From Haliclona indistincta (Eukaryota > Porifera > Demospongiae > Haplosclerida > Chalinidae): a stretch of 64,000 nt of DNA. The stretch covers positions 11,577,429-11,641,428 of the forward strand of contig OZ024790.1 in assembly GCA_964017065.1 (NCBI GenBank), read 5' to 3'. Positions 1-11,514 of the stretch are shown here, piece after piece. The notes beneath the pieces were generated by a model that worked only from the letters and a program-made list of their open reading frames with translations, did no database searches and was not told where the DNA came from. A program made the translations under genes and the position numbers. Every line of letters begins with the position of its first letter. Position 1 is the first letter of the stretch.

Positions 1-167
1 AAAGGACACTCATCTACCTTCTAACTGGACCATGCAAAGTTGCTACAGCGGCGACTGTTGGGAAGTACGAGGTCCAAGTTTGAATTTTGTTCCAAGTTAC
101 CCCGTGTTCCAAGTTACCCCGCCTTACCTTATATATATATCTGCCTATTGCGTCAAGAGAGTTAAGA

Positions 168-960
168 TAGCATTCTTACAAGCCTGAACAGACAAATCCA
201 GTGTAACAGTGAAGATATGCTCGTTGTCTGCTGTGAACACTGCTAGTGGCAGCAGCACAGCCAGCACTCGCGTTCCAAGCCATTTGTACTAAGGTGCGCT
301 TGCATTAGAATAATTACATACACGGGCGTGCGCGAGTAGGCGTAACCTAGTAACGGAGTTCAAACAGAATGATGGAATGGAGTCTGTTATGGACCAAAAA
401 TCGCTGTTTTTCTGGAAATACTCGCTTCTTCCAGTGTTTTAGGCCTAAATAGATATCAGGTGCACTGATGGTCATAGGTAGCGTTGCTTCTGTGTAGGTT
501 TAGTTGCGTTTGGTTCCCTCGCTACTGTGCTAGACTCTCTGAAGAATAGGAAAGAACGAGAGAAGAAGATGAACAAACGGGTGACCACGTGATCTCTGGT
601 TTACCACCTTAGACCTGGTTTCTTTTGCTTCTAAAGGTCTCTTTGTAATCGCACAAATCGTGCAAGGAGCTTCAAAACGTTAGATACGCTTGAAACGCCC
701 GTACGACGAAGATATGGTAGTGCCGTACTTAGTGCCTCCAGGCGAGACGCCATCTTGTCATGCCCATAGCAAGTGGCCTTATAGTCTTTATTAGTAGACT
801 CATTGTAAGCGCTTACCACTTAGGATAGCCCCAAGGTAGTTAAAATACTCCTGATGTCGCCAACAGCCAAGATATACGTGAATTATTGCGTTTAGCCTAA
901 GTGTAGCCGCCATCTTGTTTTCCGCTCAACCCTAAATATGCCACGTCTACCGCGTGGCAT
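168..960. repeat. Dispersed repeat, copy 1 of the 18438-19241 element
   Basis: This roughly 800-bp stretch is highly similar, in the same orientation, to 18438-19241. Both copies start at TAGCATTCTTACAAGCC and end in the short inverted repeat ATGCCAC..CCGCGTGGCAT at 937-960. The second copy has small indels and a (GAA)n expansion that this copy lacks. No long reading frame is shared, so this looks like a non-autonomous transposon. The end motif GTAGCCGCCATCTTGT also occurs at the ends of the elements at about 2060-2445 and 30605-32720, so all four belong to one family or share ends. Confidence 0.8.
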
Positions 961-1960
961 GATAATAATTATCTCTGTTTTTGTGTTCTGTTTTTTCTTT
1001 TTTGGATCACATTTGTATTAGCTTTGCTATTTTGTGGTTCCTTTGCTTTTGCAAAAAATATTATAGAAAAAAAAAAGACGTCATACTCGTGAAAATGTAT
1101 TAACAGCATTCAGTGACCTGGTCAGGCGTCCGCCTGTAACGTGATGTACGAGCTTTCTTCGTTAAAAAACTGTGGTTAACAAGTTACAGAGCTTAAATTA
1201 TGCTATTTACACAATCCAATCATCCACCTAACTAGAGATACTGTAAAAGCGAATACCAAGCCCACAGATTTTGTACGGTTGTGTTTACAAAAGTGGGACC
1301 AAAAAATGTCTTTAACCATCGCTGGTGCGAATCCAAAGCATCTAGAAGCTCAAAATGTATCTATTTACTCGCACCAGTACTTGAACTTTACAATAAACTA
1401 GGCAGAAACTGCAGCAGGCATCTCACGAAGTCCTGGATGTGTTTACAAACTTTCTTTTACATCGCCACGAACCCAAATTTTGCCTTGTCAACATGAAACG
1501 CGCCCGTTGTCTATAGCCAATAAAACCTTGATAGTCTTCGACTAGGAGACACTAGTAGTGAAGAAACGCGCTCCTTTCGTCCCAAGAGCAAGTGCTAAAG
1601 CGAGCAAGAGTTCATACAAAATCCGTATCTGCGCGTTCTTTGTGGTTGTTTGACAAAACGCGAAACGCGCATGGGTCCACCTCTTGCAATACATTTTGAT
1701 TGACAGTTTCTTATCCCGGTTACGTAGTATTAAACTATGATATGAATAATTCTCTTTGATGTAATGAGGTATCCAAATTCGCGTATTGACCTGTGCGTCG
1801 GCGGGTGTAAAAACATGGCGTCACCGCGCACTAGGCAGAAAACTATGCGCCGTTTATCAGGCTATTTGTATCTTCTGCGCCGTTTCGAGTAGCTTGCAGG
1901 TACAAGAGTGCTATTTTCTCTCCAGGTAAGTCGAAATCATAGTTTAAACCGGTTATAAAC
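961..1960. other. Gene-free stretch
   Basis: I see no exon with a recognisable product here. There is a 71-codon open frame at 1281-1496 on the plus strand, but it has no family resemblance and no convincing splice context. The sequence is AT-rich and probably old repeat. Confidence 0.5.
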
Positions 1961-1964
1961 CTCG

Positions 1965-2445
1965 GTTTTCGGTGCATATGTGAATTTGGATTCCTCGGGC
2001 TTCGCCCTCGGTATCCAAATTCCCATATACACCTCTACCTCGGTTTATAACCTACATTTAATAATCTCTGGTTTCGCTAAAAAACAAAGTTCAAAAGGCA
2101 CCTGCCAGGAGAATTTCATGACTGTTCGTGGGTGTTTTGGTCTCGCCGGCACTGGTCACTTAAAGGCGCTAGGCGCGCTGAAGAAAGAAGAAAAAGAAGA
2201 AGAAAACGGAGATGACGAAACTCGATCATGTTTTCATCGTTTCCAGGTTCGTCACTTTAGGAACAATTTCGAGCAATCTCCTTGCTACTGTAAGATGGGG
2301 CAACGCCAGAGAGCAGATCTTAGTGTCTTTGGACGTATACAATTCATCACCAGGCGAAATATTAGCGTTTGAACGCTAATACATTGTATGTAGCCGCCAT
2401 TTTGTTTTCTCGTTTATCCCTACATAGGGAGTCACTACCGTGCCT
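1965..2445. repeat. Transposon-derived repeat, uninterrupted copy of the 30.6-32.7 kb element
   Basis: Positions about 2065-2260 match 30616-30798, and about 2260-2440 match 32548-32710, but here the two halves are contiguous. This copy therefore serves as the empty site for the foldback element inserted at 30799-32545. A hairpin made of GAATTTGGAT and its complement lies at about 1981-2025. The element ends near AGGGAGTCACTACCGTGCCTCCCT, another short inverted repeat. The 130-codon frame at 1980-2372 is probably not a gene. Confidence 0.75.
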
Positions 2446-2595
2446 CCCTAATGAGATTTTGAGGAAATTCAAGAACTAGTACACACAAATTCACATGCTA
2501 ACAACAAGTACATATTCTTCTTCACGCTAAGCTTCCTAGGGAAAATCTACATGTTTTTAAAAGTATTTTCTTCTGTAGCATTAGCTTGAGTAAAG

Positions 2596-3435
2596 TCACA
2601 GGATCAGCAAAGTTATTGTTAAGACAACGAAAGTCACTGTGATAGAGACAATAGACTGGCTGGCAGCATTTGTGGTTGTCTGCTGAGTGGCAGCTTGTTG
2701 AGTAGTGTCAGGGAGGGCTTGGTTAGCTGTCATGGCACAGTTTTTTCCTGCCAGAGTGTAGATATAGCGAGCTAACTCCAAATCAGACACTTCCTGTCGC
2801 TTGCGTCCATTAGAAGGTACTTTGCACCCCCCTTTTATGTATTTCATTAGACCACTGGCAAAATGTTGGCAGTTGCGGGAACAAAGTTTATATTTTGACC
2901 AGGATCCAAGATATCGTTCCAGTTCATCATAAGTGCAGGTAGACCATACGTAAGATGATATATATTCTGAGGATCGTCCTCCAGGTGATCGATACTCGTA
3001 ATTAGGGTCTAATGGATCTTGTATCCGAGTACCGTATGTACCAAATTCATACATGAGTCCGCGATAGGTGACGAAATGATGATTTGCTTTATCCGACAAG
3101 CAGCTCAATACATTTCCCAATGGGCCTATGTTCAATGGTGTAGACCACAACCTTGCCCGGAATTTCTTTAAGCCAGAAAGCCAATAACATTTATCGTAGT
3201 TCTTCTGCTTGCATCGGACATTGGCAGTAACATTGTTATCGATTTTACCAGTACAGCGCTCAGTACGGGGAAGGCAATCTGAAGTAGCTGGACAGTAAAA
3301 ACCATCAGGGGCACATTGTGGCGCCGTATAAGTGTTTCCACTGCTGCTGCTTCTGCTGCTTTTACCCGGGGCAGCACAGTCACCAGCGCTAATGATAGCG
3401 CATGCAAGAAGCAAACCAAGATACCAACTAGACAT
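2596..3435 (-). CDS. Secreted, probably GPI-anchored protein with LDLa-like segment and NCQHF papain-like domain
   Basis: This is a single-exon frame of 279 residues. It opens with a hydrophobic signal peptide (residues 1-20, ending near GDCAAP). A Ser-rich linker follows, then a short Cys-rich segment at residues 40-66 that resembles a degenerate LDL-receptor class A module. The middle holds a conserved-looking domain (about 90-215) with HHFVTYRG and the motif CSRNCQHFASGLMKYI. NC[EQ]HF is the catalytic-cysteine signature of LRAT/HRASLS-type and related NlpC/P60-like folds, and HHF could supply the histidine. The C-terminus is a Thr/Gln-rich stalk followed by a hydrophobic tail with no charged end, typical of a GPI signal. 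Family membership is inferred from the motif only; acyltransferase, peptidase and inactive scaffold all remain possible. It lies downstream of the broken kinase gene on the same strand. Confidence 0.65.
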   Translation of the reverse strand: MSSWYLGLLLACAIISAGDCAAPGKSSRSSSSGNTYTAPQCAPDGFYCPATSDCLPRTERCTGKIDNNVTANVRCKQKNYDKCYWLSGLKKFRARLWSTPLNIGPLGNVLSCLSDKANHHFVTYRGLMYEFGTYGTRIQDPLDPNYEYRSPGGRSSEYISSYVWSTCTYDELERYLGSWSKYKLCSRNCQHFASGLMKYIKGGCKVPSNGRKRQEVSDLELARYIYTLAGKNCAMTANQALPDTTQQAATQQTTTNAASQSIVSITVTFVVLTITLLIL

Positions 3436-3544
3436 CTTCTGCTGATTGCACTGCCGGCGGACTGTTATTCTGCTTGCTTGGGCAACTTTCCTGCTCTAAC
3501 ACTTCACTAGAGCACTATAGTCTACTCCTTATAGACAATTTCTA

Positions 3545-4285
3545 GGAATTTGTGAAACTGCACTATTCATGATTGGATACATATCTCTAGATGAATAATA
3601 ATAGCTTCGTGAGTATTCATGCACCAATCACTGATTTAGCATGGTAATTTGAAACTTTGTTAGTTAGGCCCCTATTTGTTGATTATTAGTTTCTCATCCA
3701 CTTTTCTTTCTTCCACAGACGCGGGCGGGCGGACATTACCATTATTGCCATTATAGCCATTACCACACAAAAATTGATTTTAAATACATGTACAAAAATA
3801 ATTATAAATGATACAAGAGAAACTTATTACTACACTCTTTTCTTAAAGTTGCGTTGGGAGGCTCAACTGACTTGATCATCCAAGGTACGATGGTTTTCTT
3901 CTCTGTAGTACACACAATGGTCGTGTTCACGAGCGCCATTTTGTTGTACGCATGCGCAGTGGTAATAATGGTCAGTGAATTGAGCGGTACCCACGAGGCC
4001 GTGCGGGCGTGGATGAGAAACAAATAATCAACAAATAGGGGCCTTATGGGTACACTAAATTCTCAATGAAAATTTAAAACCAATTCAATAAAAGATTACC
4101 AATTGAAAAAGTAATACATGTACTTTACTGCATATGCATGGAAGATAGTCACATGTATATGGTAGAAGGAATATGTGTTTGGGCGTTAACTAAGTTTTAA
4201 ATATTACCATGCTAAATCAGCAAGTGATGAATACTCACGAAGCTATTTCATCTAGAGTATGTCATCAATCATGAATATAGCTATA
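3545..4285. repeat. Foldback (long imperfect inverted-repeat) element
   Basis: The left arm (about 3565-3700) and right arm (about 4015-4280) are imperfect inverted copies. TAGCATGGTAATTTGAAAC on the left pairs with the complement at 4190-4215, and GGCCCCTATTTGTTGATTAT pairs with its complement at 4022-4045. GAATACTCACGAAGCTATT marks the outer part of the right arm. The 73-codon minus frame at 3802-4023 has no recognisable product. The element lies exactly where the catalytic exons of the minus-strand kinase gene would be expected. Confidence 0.7.
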
Positions 4286-4435
4286 CAGGGATTTGCAAGT
4301 TGCTTGACCGAAAATTTCTTGCTAGTGCAATGCGCAGTGCAGTGCGCACAGTACGTTTTCTGTGTAAGTAGCACGTTATGGGCATGCGCTAACAGGAAAT
4401 TGTTACGGTACTTCCGGTTGCTAGGCTCGCCACAC

Positions 4436-6285
4436 AGCTGCCCTTTGAATACTTCACCGAACTCTCCTTCTCCTAATTTTTCGTGGATACCGATTGACCA
4501 TATTGGCACCTCCCAATCATCCAAGCAGGGATAATCATCTATAGGACTGCATGCAACTGAGGACATGTTTGAAGAAGATGCTCTTCGACCTAACAACCAT
4601 GGCTGTTATTCAAGCACATTATCCTGTAAATATCTAATAGATTGTGCACTTGTATTTTTATGATGTACATGGATAAAAATTCTTTGTAGTCTTCTCTTGC
4701 GTCGGGAGAGGGCTAGTCAGGTTCCCATGGCAACAAACAGTAGAACTGCTCCAAATGACACAATGAAATAAAATCATATTTTGAAATTGTCGTGTCGGCA
4801 TCTTTCACTGTAATCAGATGGTAAAAATAAACCCGCTACTATTGATTTTGTCACGTACATGGCTGAGATGTTTCTATCACTGTTGATTGTATAGGTGGAT
4901 AAAACCTTGGAACAGTCGTCGTGGATTTTATTTGTGACCACCCAAACGAAACCCCTCTAGTGCTGTAGTTTGCTGTACTTGTATAGCTTGATATAACTTG
5001 TTGCTGTTTTTCTTTTAAAAGGACCGGACTGCCCCAATTGGAATATACAGTCGTCAGCTCTTCCTGTGAAGTTTCAGTGTCGACGGTTACCTCATAGTAA
5101 CTTCGCAACTGATGAAAACAGTCAATGATCACATGTTTAAACCAAATGCATGGAAGACAGTACATGTATTAAAGCTACTTCAAACGTACCCACAGTAGCA
5201 CATGGTTTGGACTGCTGTTGTCCATATTGAGAATAAACATAGTTGCACTGGGAATATGATCAGAGTACACAGTTCCCTGTGATGCAACATTACAGCTGTC
5301 AATGTGCAAGGCTAGACATACATACGTACTGTAGTATTACTGGTCTGTAGAGGTATGGTTGTTGTAGGAGTGATCAGACCGATGCCTATTTGGTAAGAGA
5401 GACTTGCTGGTGAAGTGTTTGGGATTGATGGTTGTGCCCATTCGATATCTATCCCACTAATGACAGCACCGAGCGGCATCCAAGAGACAGAAGATGCTTC
5501 TGTTGTGATATTTGTAATGTTGCTTGGAATTGGTGGAGGTATGTGCAGATCACACCAAATGTACCAATCATTATATGGGTGAGGCCTACATATTCGTAAC
5601 TGTTGGGGAAAATTTGAGCATATTAATATTTCAAGTAGGGTATGAATCTTACCAAATAACGACTTGTCAATGGGCTATCACTGAATATCTTCATTGGTCG
5701 TCTTTGCTCATCTGTCCATGAATAGGTAAATGTATTTGCCTATTGTTGCATTTTTGTGACAGACATTGTAAATTATTTTTTTCTTACGCACCTTGGGGTA
5801 AACATTTCTCAAAGTTTCATAGAAAAAGTAGAGTCCCTGTTTTTTCTTCTTTCTCTCGATTTCAAAATTTGATAAAGTGTTAAGACTGATTCCAGTGAGA
5901 TTCCACCGCAGAGTGACATCGTAGCGATGAACCAGTGGAAGCCAAGTTGCCCAGCACAGCAACGAAAAATGATCTAATACGAGACAAAAATTATAGCATT
6001 GCATTTCGAATGAAGAGAAATGAGTTACCATTAACGGTCTGCCGTGTTTCTCTATATTTGTATCCTCCAGTTGTTACTCCTGAGAATTTAGTAAAGATCT
6101 AATGTTTTTATTAACTTACCTTGTTCTGATTTTTTATTTCCTGAGTCACTTTTCTGGTTGGACAGTCTGTTCTTTGCTTGTCCATAGCTAGGAGTCACTG
6201 AGGGCTCTTGTCCAATACTTAGCTGTAGCACAACAGCCAAGACACTGATCACAAACGCAATCTGAATCGCTGCCATCTGCCTCAA
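4436..6285 (-). pseudogene. Truncated receptor tyrosine kinase (signal peptide, FN3-like ectodomain, TM, glycine loop only)
   Basis: Nine exons can be joined in frame on the minus strand: 6285-6120 (signal peptide MRQMAAIQIAFVISVLAVV), 6079-6029, 5973-5792, 5739-5653, 5599-5330 (FN3-like, with SNITNITTEASSVSWMPL), 5276-5190, 5108-4859, 4807-4650 (hydrophobic segment FIVSFGAVLLFVAMG followed by SRRKRRLQR) and 4589-4436. The last exon encodes IHEKLGEGEFGEVFKG, the glycine-rich ATP loop of a tyrosine kinase. No exon with HRD, DFG or other catalytic motifs follows; the foldback element at 3.5-4.3 kb and then another gene come next. In my frame the transmembrane exon has TGA codons at 4774-4776 and 4717-4719, the second between the membrane helix and the basic stop-transfer residues. 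I therefore call it a broken gene. A different acceptor could avoid the first stop but not easily the second. Confidence 0.7.
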
Positions 6286-6577
6286 GTGCCGAACTCACTT
6301 ACGATCAATTATGAAACTGATAACTACTAGAAATTATGATGACTTGTACACAACTTGTTTTTAAAACTTTTGATGTTTACTAACTCTTCTTAGTAGGAGA
6401 TTGTTAACAGCTGCTCAGTATAAGTTTGTTAATTTACGGATGATTGGATTCTTAATAGAGAGGCTTGCATAGAGGTGCATTTGGTATGCAATCATTACCA
6501 TACTTGTTCTGTGGTGTGATAACATGCACTGCATGCATCATAAGAATCAGTCTACACAACAGAGTGCGTAGCTGTTT

Positions 6578-9500
6578 ATGGTCTCCACCATGATCTTTGT
6601 ACGAGCAGCAGTTTGGCTGTTTTTATGCTGCTACATTACAGCTTACTCTCAAGGCAATGTTTACTTGGCTGGTACCTCAGTGACTCTATCATGCCCTGGA
6701 AATAGCATATCAACTGTAACTTGGCTGAAAAATGGGAGCCCAGTTGTGATCAACGGAAGAGTCAAAATAAGCAATTCAGAGAATTCGTCCAATCTTACCA
6801 TCAATCCTCTCCACACATCAGATGGTGGTCAATATGAGTGTGTGGTGTTTACAGAGGGAAGTGGATCTACTGAAACATTTTTCTATGAACTAAGAGTAAA
6901 AAGTAAGATGAAGTGATACCAAATCTTTTACTTATTTTCATACTCTTTATAGTACCAAGCAGCAATGCTACATTGACGATCATCCCGAATGCTACATTAT
7001 ATGAGACTATGCCAGTTAAGATTGCTTGCAATGTATCAGTGAGTGAATTTGTGAATACACCTTTCACTATCATGAGAGAATGGTCAAGTCCAACACTCAT
7101 TACCTCTGGGGCTGACTACAACATCAGCGATGACACTCTCAATATTAATCAACTACTCAGATCACGAGACAATGGAAGATTGATCACTTGTGCATCAAAA
7201 ATTATTCCGCTAAGTGACTATGTGGTGCAGAGTAGCAGTGTCAATACAAACACAACACTAAGAGTTCAGGGTACTTATGTGTGCTCCATATCAATAGGTT
7301 ATATTTATATCTACCATGTCTGTAGCACTTACCAGTTCTCTATTCAAACCGGAAGTCCATATTCCAAGTGTTCCTGTGGCCGGGGACAGCTTTGCTATCA
7401 CTTGTATTCTAGATGGAGTGGTTGAAAAACTAGTAGGAGTGAAAGTTGATGTCGAATTTATCAATCCACCTGGAGGAGTAGCTGTTAATCAAATTCGGGA
7501 GGGATCTGCTTATGTTAGACAGCAAAATTTCAATCCTGTCAAGACTTCTGATGTTGGAAATTATACCTGCCGAGTTGTAATATCAGATTTGGGGAAAAGG
7601 CCTTTAATGAATTATGGTAATGGGACACTTCAAATAAAAAGTTAGTCTCTAGATTTTGAACATAATTATTTTATATTTTAATTGTCTTGTATTAGTTGCT
7701 CCTCCTCAGGTGAGTCTCACCATCACTTCTTCCTCTACTCCTGTGATTGAAGGCTCTTCTGTCAACATGACCTGCACGGCTACACTGAACACCACTGCAG
7801 TAAACACTGCTGTAACAGCATCTATCGTATGGACTGGTCCTAGTGGAGACCAGTTTATTAGCAACTCATCTCGTGTCTCCATATTTAACATGTTACAGTC
7901 CTCACCTTATCGGAGTGTGATAGTGTTTGACCCAGTGTATAACCAGGACAGTGGACAGTATTACTGCAATGTAACTATAACTAGCAATGACATAGCAATA
8001 CTACCTGTGATGTACAGTGCTACTGCCATAATCCTAGGTGAGAGATGTCACTGTAGTTAATGTACTGCAAATCCTGTTTACACAGTCATAATGCACACGA
8101 TTAATGTACTGCAATTACATTATAGTATGCTGTTTACATTATGTACTGCTAATTTAAGTACAGCAAACACTACACAATAACTAACCAAGAATTTAATCAT
8201 TTACACAGTGCCAGAAGCTCCAGCTAACTGCTCTAGCACTGCCCTACTCCCACGACAAGCAACACTGATGTGGAGTCCTCCTCAGAATAATCAAATCACT
8301 GGATATATTCTAAACTGTTCTGTATTCGCAATCTCTAGATCTATTGCATCTACCAGCACCACATTCAACATCACTAATATTCTTCCATACACTGTATACA
8401 CATGCTCTCTTGTAGCTCAATACACTGATATTAGCAGTCCTCCAATACACTGTAACTTTGAAACACCTCAAGATAGTAAGTCAATAATATATGACGTGTG
8501 AGAAATGTAGTAACTGATAATCTTACCCTCTGCAATAGTCCCAAGCGACTCTCCTCAGAAAGTGCAGATGATGAGCAGTATGACATCTGTTATACTGCAA
8601 TGGCAGCCACCAGCACAACCCAATGGTATCATCACTGCACACAAGATCACAGCAATCAACACACAACAAACAGTGATTGCTAACAGCTCAATCACAAGCT
8701 ACACATTTTGCGGTCTTCAACCTAGTCAGCTAGTGAGCTACACCATCAGTGCCAGCACTGAGGCTGGTGAGGGACCTACTGCAAGTGTATCAATTACAAC
8801 AATAAGACAAGGTGCTTACATGCACCATTGCCTACACGGATTCATACTGCAACAATTTACATTCCTTTACAGCTTCCTCTAGTGTTGAACACCTAAATGG
8901 ATTTGGTGGTACAGACAATGGTTTGAACGTGACATGGAGTCCACCAGTCACACCTCATGGGTTCATTACTCAGTATATTGTTACAGTTGTGAACAATGAT
9001 ACTGAAGTGAGACCAGCTCAACACAGTGTCACTAAGACAACAGCATCTTATCATTACATCTCCGATACAAGTGAGTTTTGAAGCTCAATGGTATAATCTA
9101 ACAATAATTTTCTTCTCTACAATAGTATTTGGTGTACCATACTATATCATCATCTTTCCACTGGATGATTGTAATACTATTGGAGACCCTGCAAGCATTG
9201 TGGTCTTCAGCAAACAACTCAGTTAGTTCCGAGAATTAAGATAAACTAATGGTCTGATATATCTTTATTGTACAGGTCCTTTGGTTGTTGTGATGTTCAC
9301 CGCTGTTCGTTCAAGTGATGGTACTGTGGTCATTGTTAGTTGGCAGCCTGTGACTCTGGAGCAAGCTCGTGGGTTTTTTGTATGTCGAGTGATCATCACA
9401 CCAGTTGTCTCCAATAACAAGAGGCAGACAGTAATCATAAGAACCGTATCTCATAATGAGACTAGCGTCACTGTGAGTGGACTGGACTCTAGTATAGAGT

Positions 9501-11243
9501 ACACAGTCAATGTGGTAGTAGTCAATGAGAATAATATGGAACTAGTAGGACCCACTGAACCACCAATAACATTGACTGCACCAACAAGTGAGAGAGTTTC
9601 ATTTTAAAAATAATAAGCAAGAAATTATTAGTTCCCAATTTCAACATAGGCCTACCATTGGTATCTACTAATCTATTAGCAGGATTGGTGGTACCTTGCC
9701 TCGTTCTTGTACTTTCAATAGCTATTATCGTAGCTATTGTTGTCCTTGTCAAGAAGAGGTCAAAATATAAAAGCAGGTTTGTAGTAGCAAGCAATAAAAT
9801 AAGTATAACTAAATTTACATTTTTTCTAGTCAATCACCTCTTTATGATATACCGCTTGTCTTCGTCAATACTGCATTTGATGGTCTATCATCACAGAATA
9901 CGTAAGATGCTTGTTCTCAAAATCGTGCTGATTTAATACTTCAGTTGCAAAGGTAGTTTACAAAAAGAGTACGAAACACCATTTGATGGTACACTTCAGA
10001 GTAACCATAGAAACAGCTGGTAATATAAGTTGTATTGCCTATATTATTTTGAACTCTATGTATGTGAATAGTTTTCAAGAAGGAAACAGAGCTCCATCTG
10101 ATGCGACGGTGCAGCTAAATTAGTAAGTTGTGTTTAATTTAAGGCAAAACCTTGCTATTGTTCCCACAGTTTGCAAGAGGAGTACGAAACACCATTTGAC
10201 TCAAAAGTGCGGGAGAGTTGGTAAACTATCATATATTTAATTTTATTCTTTACTAATAATTGTTCTCACAAATACATTATCAGTTTACAAGAGGAGTATG
10301 AGACACCATTTAATTCAAATGTGCATGACGGACGGTAAACGATCATTTTTTACGCTTTGCTGTTATTTTCACGATGAAATACTATTCAGTTTGCAAGAGG
10401 AGTATGAGACACCATTTGATGCGAAGGTTCGAAGGTAAGCTGTACTTATCAATGGCTGGTTATTTTCTATCATTCGCAAATTGTCAGTTTGCAAGGGGAC
10501 TATGAAACACCGTTTGTTCCAACTGCAGTTCATTCAGGAACAGCAGAGCAACAACCATTGAACCGGTAATTTAACTATTACAGTGGAGCCTCTTTAAGCT
10601 GGACACCCTCTGGGACCCATGAATAGTGTTTTGCTAAGAGAGGTGTCTGATTTCAGGGCTCAATAAGCATGCAATGTACCACCTGTAGTGTCCTTATAAC
10701 AGTGAATGTCCTTATTTGAGGGGTGTCCACTGTGAAAGGTTCTACCGTACTATACAGTCAATATGATAATTGATAACTTATCACAATTGTTTTATGATGC
10801 AGTAAACCTTCAGAGTATGAAAGGCCAGTAAGTTCCAAGACTAATCTTGTTACTTCACATGAACATAAAATGTAAGACATGGCTAGGCAATGGCTGATGT
10901 CGTGTATACTTCTTTTGCTCACTGTAGAGAAGATGATATTGAAATGAAACCATGTCTAGCCTACAATGCTAACAGACCTCAATCTATCATAGACACTACT
11001 GTTACTAGCACTGCTGCTGGTTACTATATGACTGTTGTAAGCAGTGATCATGGTAGTGAAGCTAGACATTGTACCAGCACAACTCAACTAATATTGCAAG
11101 AAGATATTGAAGCCCCATCAGAGGCAGAAAAAAAGCTTCAAGATCCTGTTGAATATTCGACTGTCTCCAAACCTGATGTTCAAAAATGCAGTCCCACTTT
11201 CAAATCAACTGGTGAAGCTGTTTATGCAGAAGTTGAGAAGTAA
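6578..11243 (+). CDS. Single-pass receptor 1: four Ig-like and about four FN3 domains, tyrosine-motif tail
   Basis: Exons read: 6578-6902 (signal peptide and Ig), 6953-7270 (Ig), 7326-7640 (Ig-like), 7696-8037 (Ig), 8209-8475 (FN3), 8539-8811 (FN3), 8873-9070 with 9126-9221 (split FN3), 9276-9587 (FN3), 9650-9776 (TM helix LAGLVVPCLVLVLSIAIIVA, then KKRSKYKSR) and then the cytoplasmic exons 9830-9901, 9957-10019, 10072-10122, 10170-10220, 10284-10334, 10390-10434, 10498-10565 and 10928-11243. Ectodomain exon junctions are phase 1 and tail junctions are phase 2. The tail carries SPLYDIP, four clear copies of EYETPF or DYETPF, and VEYSTV and AVYAEV near the end, which look like docking or ITIM-like tyrosine sites. 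It probably acts as a cell-surface adhesion or recognition receptor signalling through phosphotyrosine. No ligand or orthologue is known to me. Confidence 0.8.
9957..10565 (+). repeat. Tandem array of phase-2 microexons encoding LQEEYETPFD repeats
   Basis: Six consecutive exons of about 45-68 nt, each with its own intron, encode LQKEYETPFDGT, FQEGNRAPSDAT, LQEEYETPFDSK, LQEEYETPFNSN, LQEEYETPFDAK and LQGDYETPFVPT. All start and end in phase 2, so any number can be included or skipped without shifting the frame. The second copy has lost the YETPF tyrosine. Introns between copies are also partly similar, so the array arose by tandem duplication of an exon plus flanks. Confidence 0.85.
10577..10755. 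repeat. MITE-like element in an intron of receptor 1
   Basis: It has imperfect terminal inverted repeats. The left end reads CAGTGGAGCCTCTTTAAGC..GGACACCC and the right end, inverted, reads GGTAGAACC..AGTGGACACCCC. GGACACC motifs recur inside. A related, more diverged sequence lies at about 61845-62155 in an N4BP2 intron. Confidence 0.6.
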
Positions 11244-11514
11244 CAGTGAACTAGACTTGATCATACTAAAAATTAATGACATGTTTTCACTGCTACATTT
11301 ACAATCACTAAAATAATATTATTACCTTGAAAAGTACTATTAAAGATAGATTCGTAGTAAAAAACTACAATAAAAACACCAACAATGTTCTGGAATTAAC
11401 ATTATTGTGCTGCATTAATTCTTTGTGGCTCATTTCTTCTGTCTTGTACTTAGTCAACTTACTGATGGCAGTTTGTCAATGATCTAACTACACATTCCGA
11501 TTGACAGACAGAGC

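Noticed and set aside
2596..3435. Assignment as ADP-ribosyl cyclase (CD38-like)
   Set aside because: The cysteine pattern and catalytic Glu/Trp motifs of that family are not seen; NCQHF fits a papain-like fold better.
10803..10827. Possible additional tail exon of receptor 1 (KPSEYERP) with good splice sites
   Set aside because: It ends in phase 0, while the next exon at 10928 needs phase 2. Joining 10565 directly to 10928 keeps the frame, so this exon is unsupported or a rare variant.
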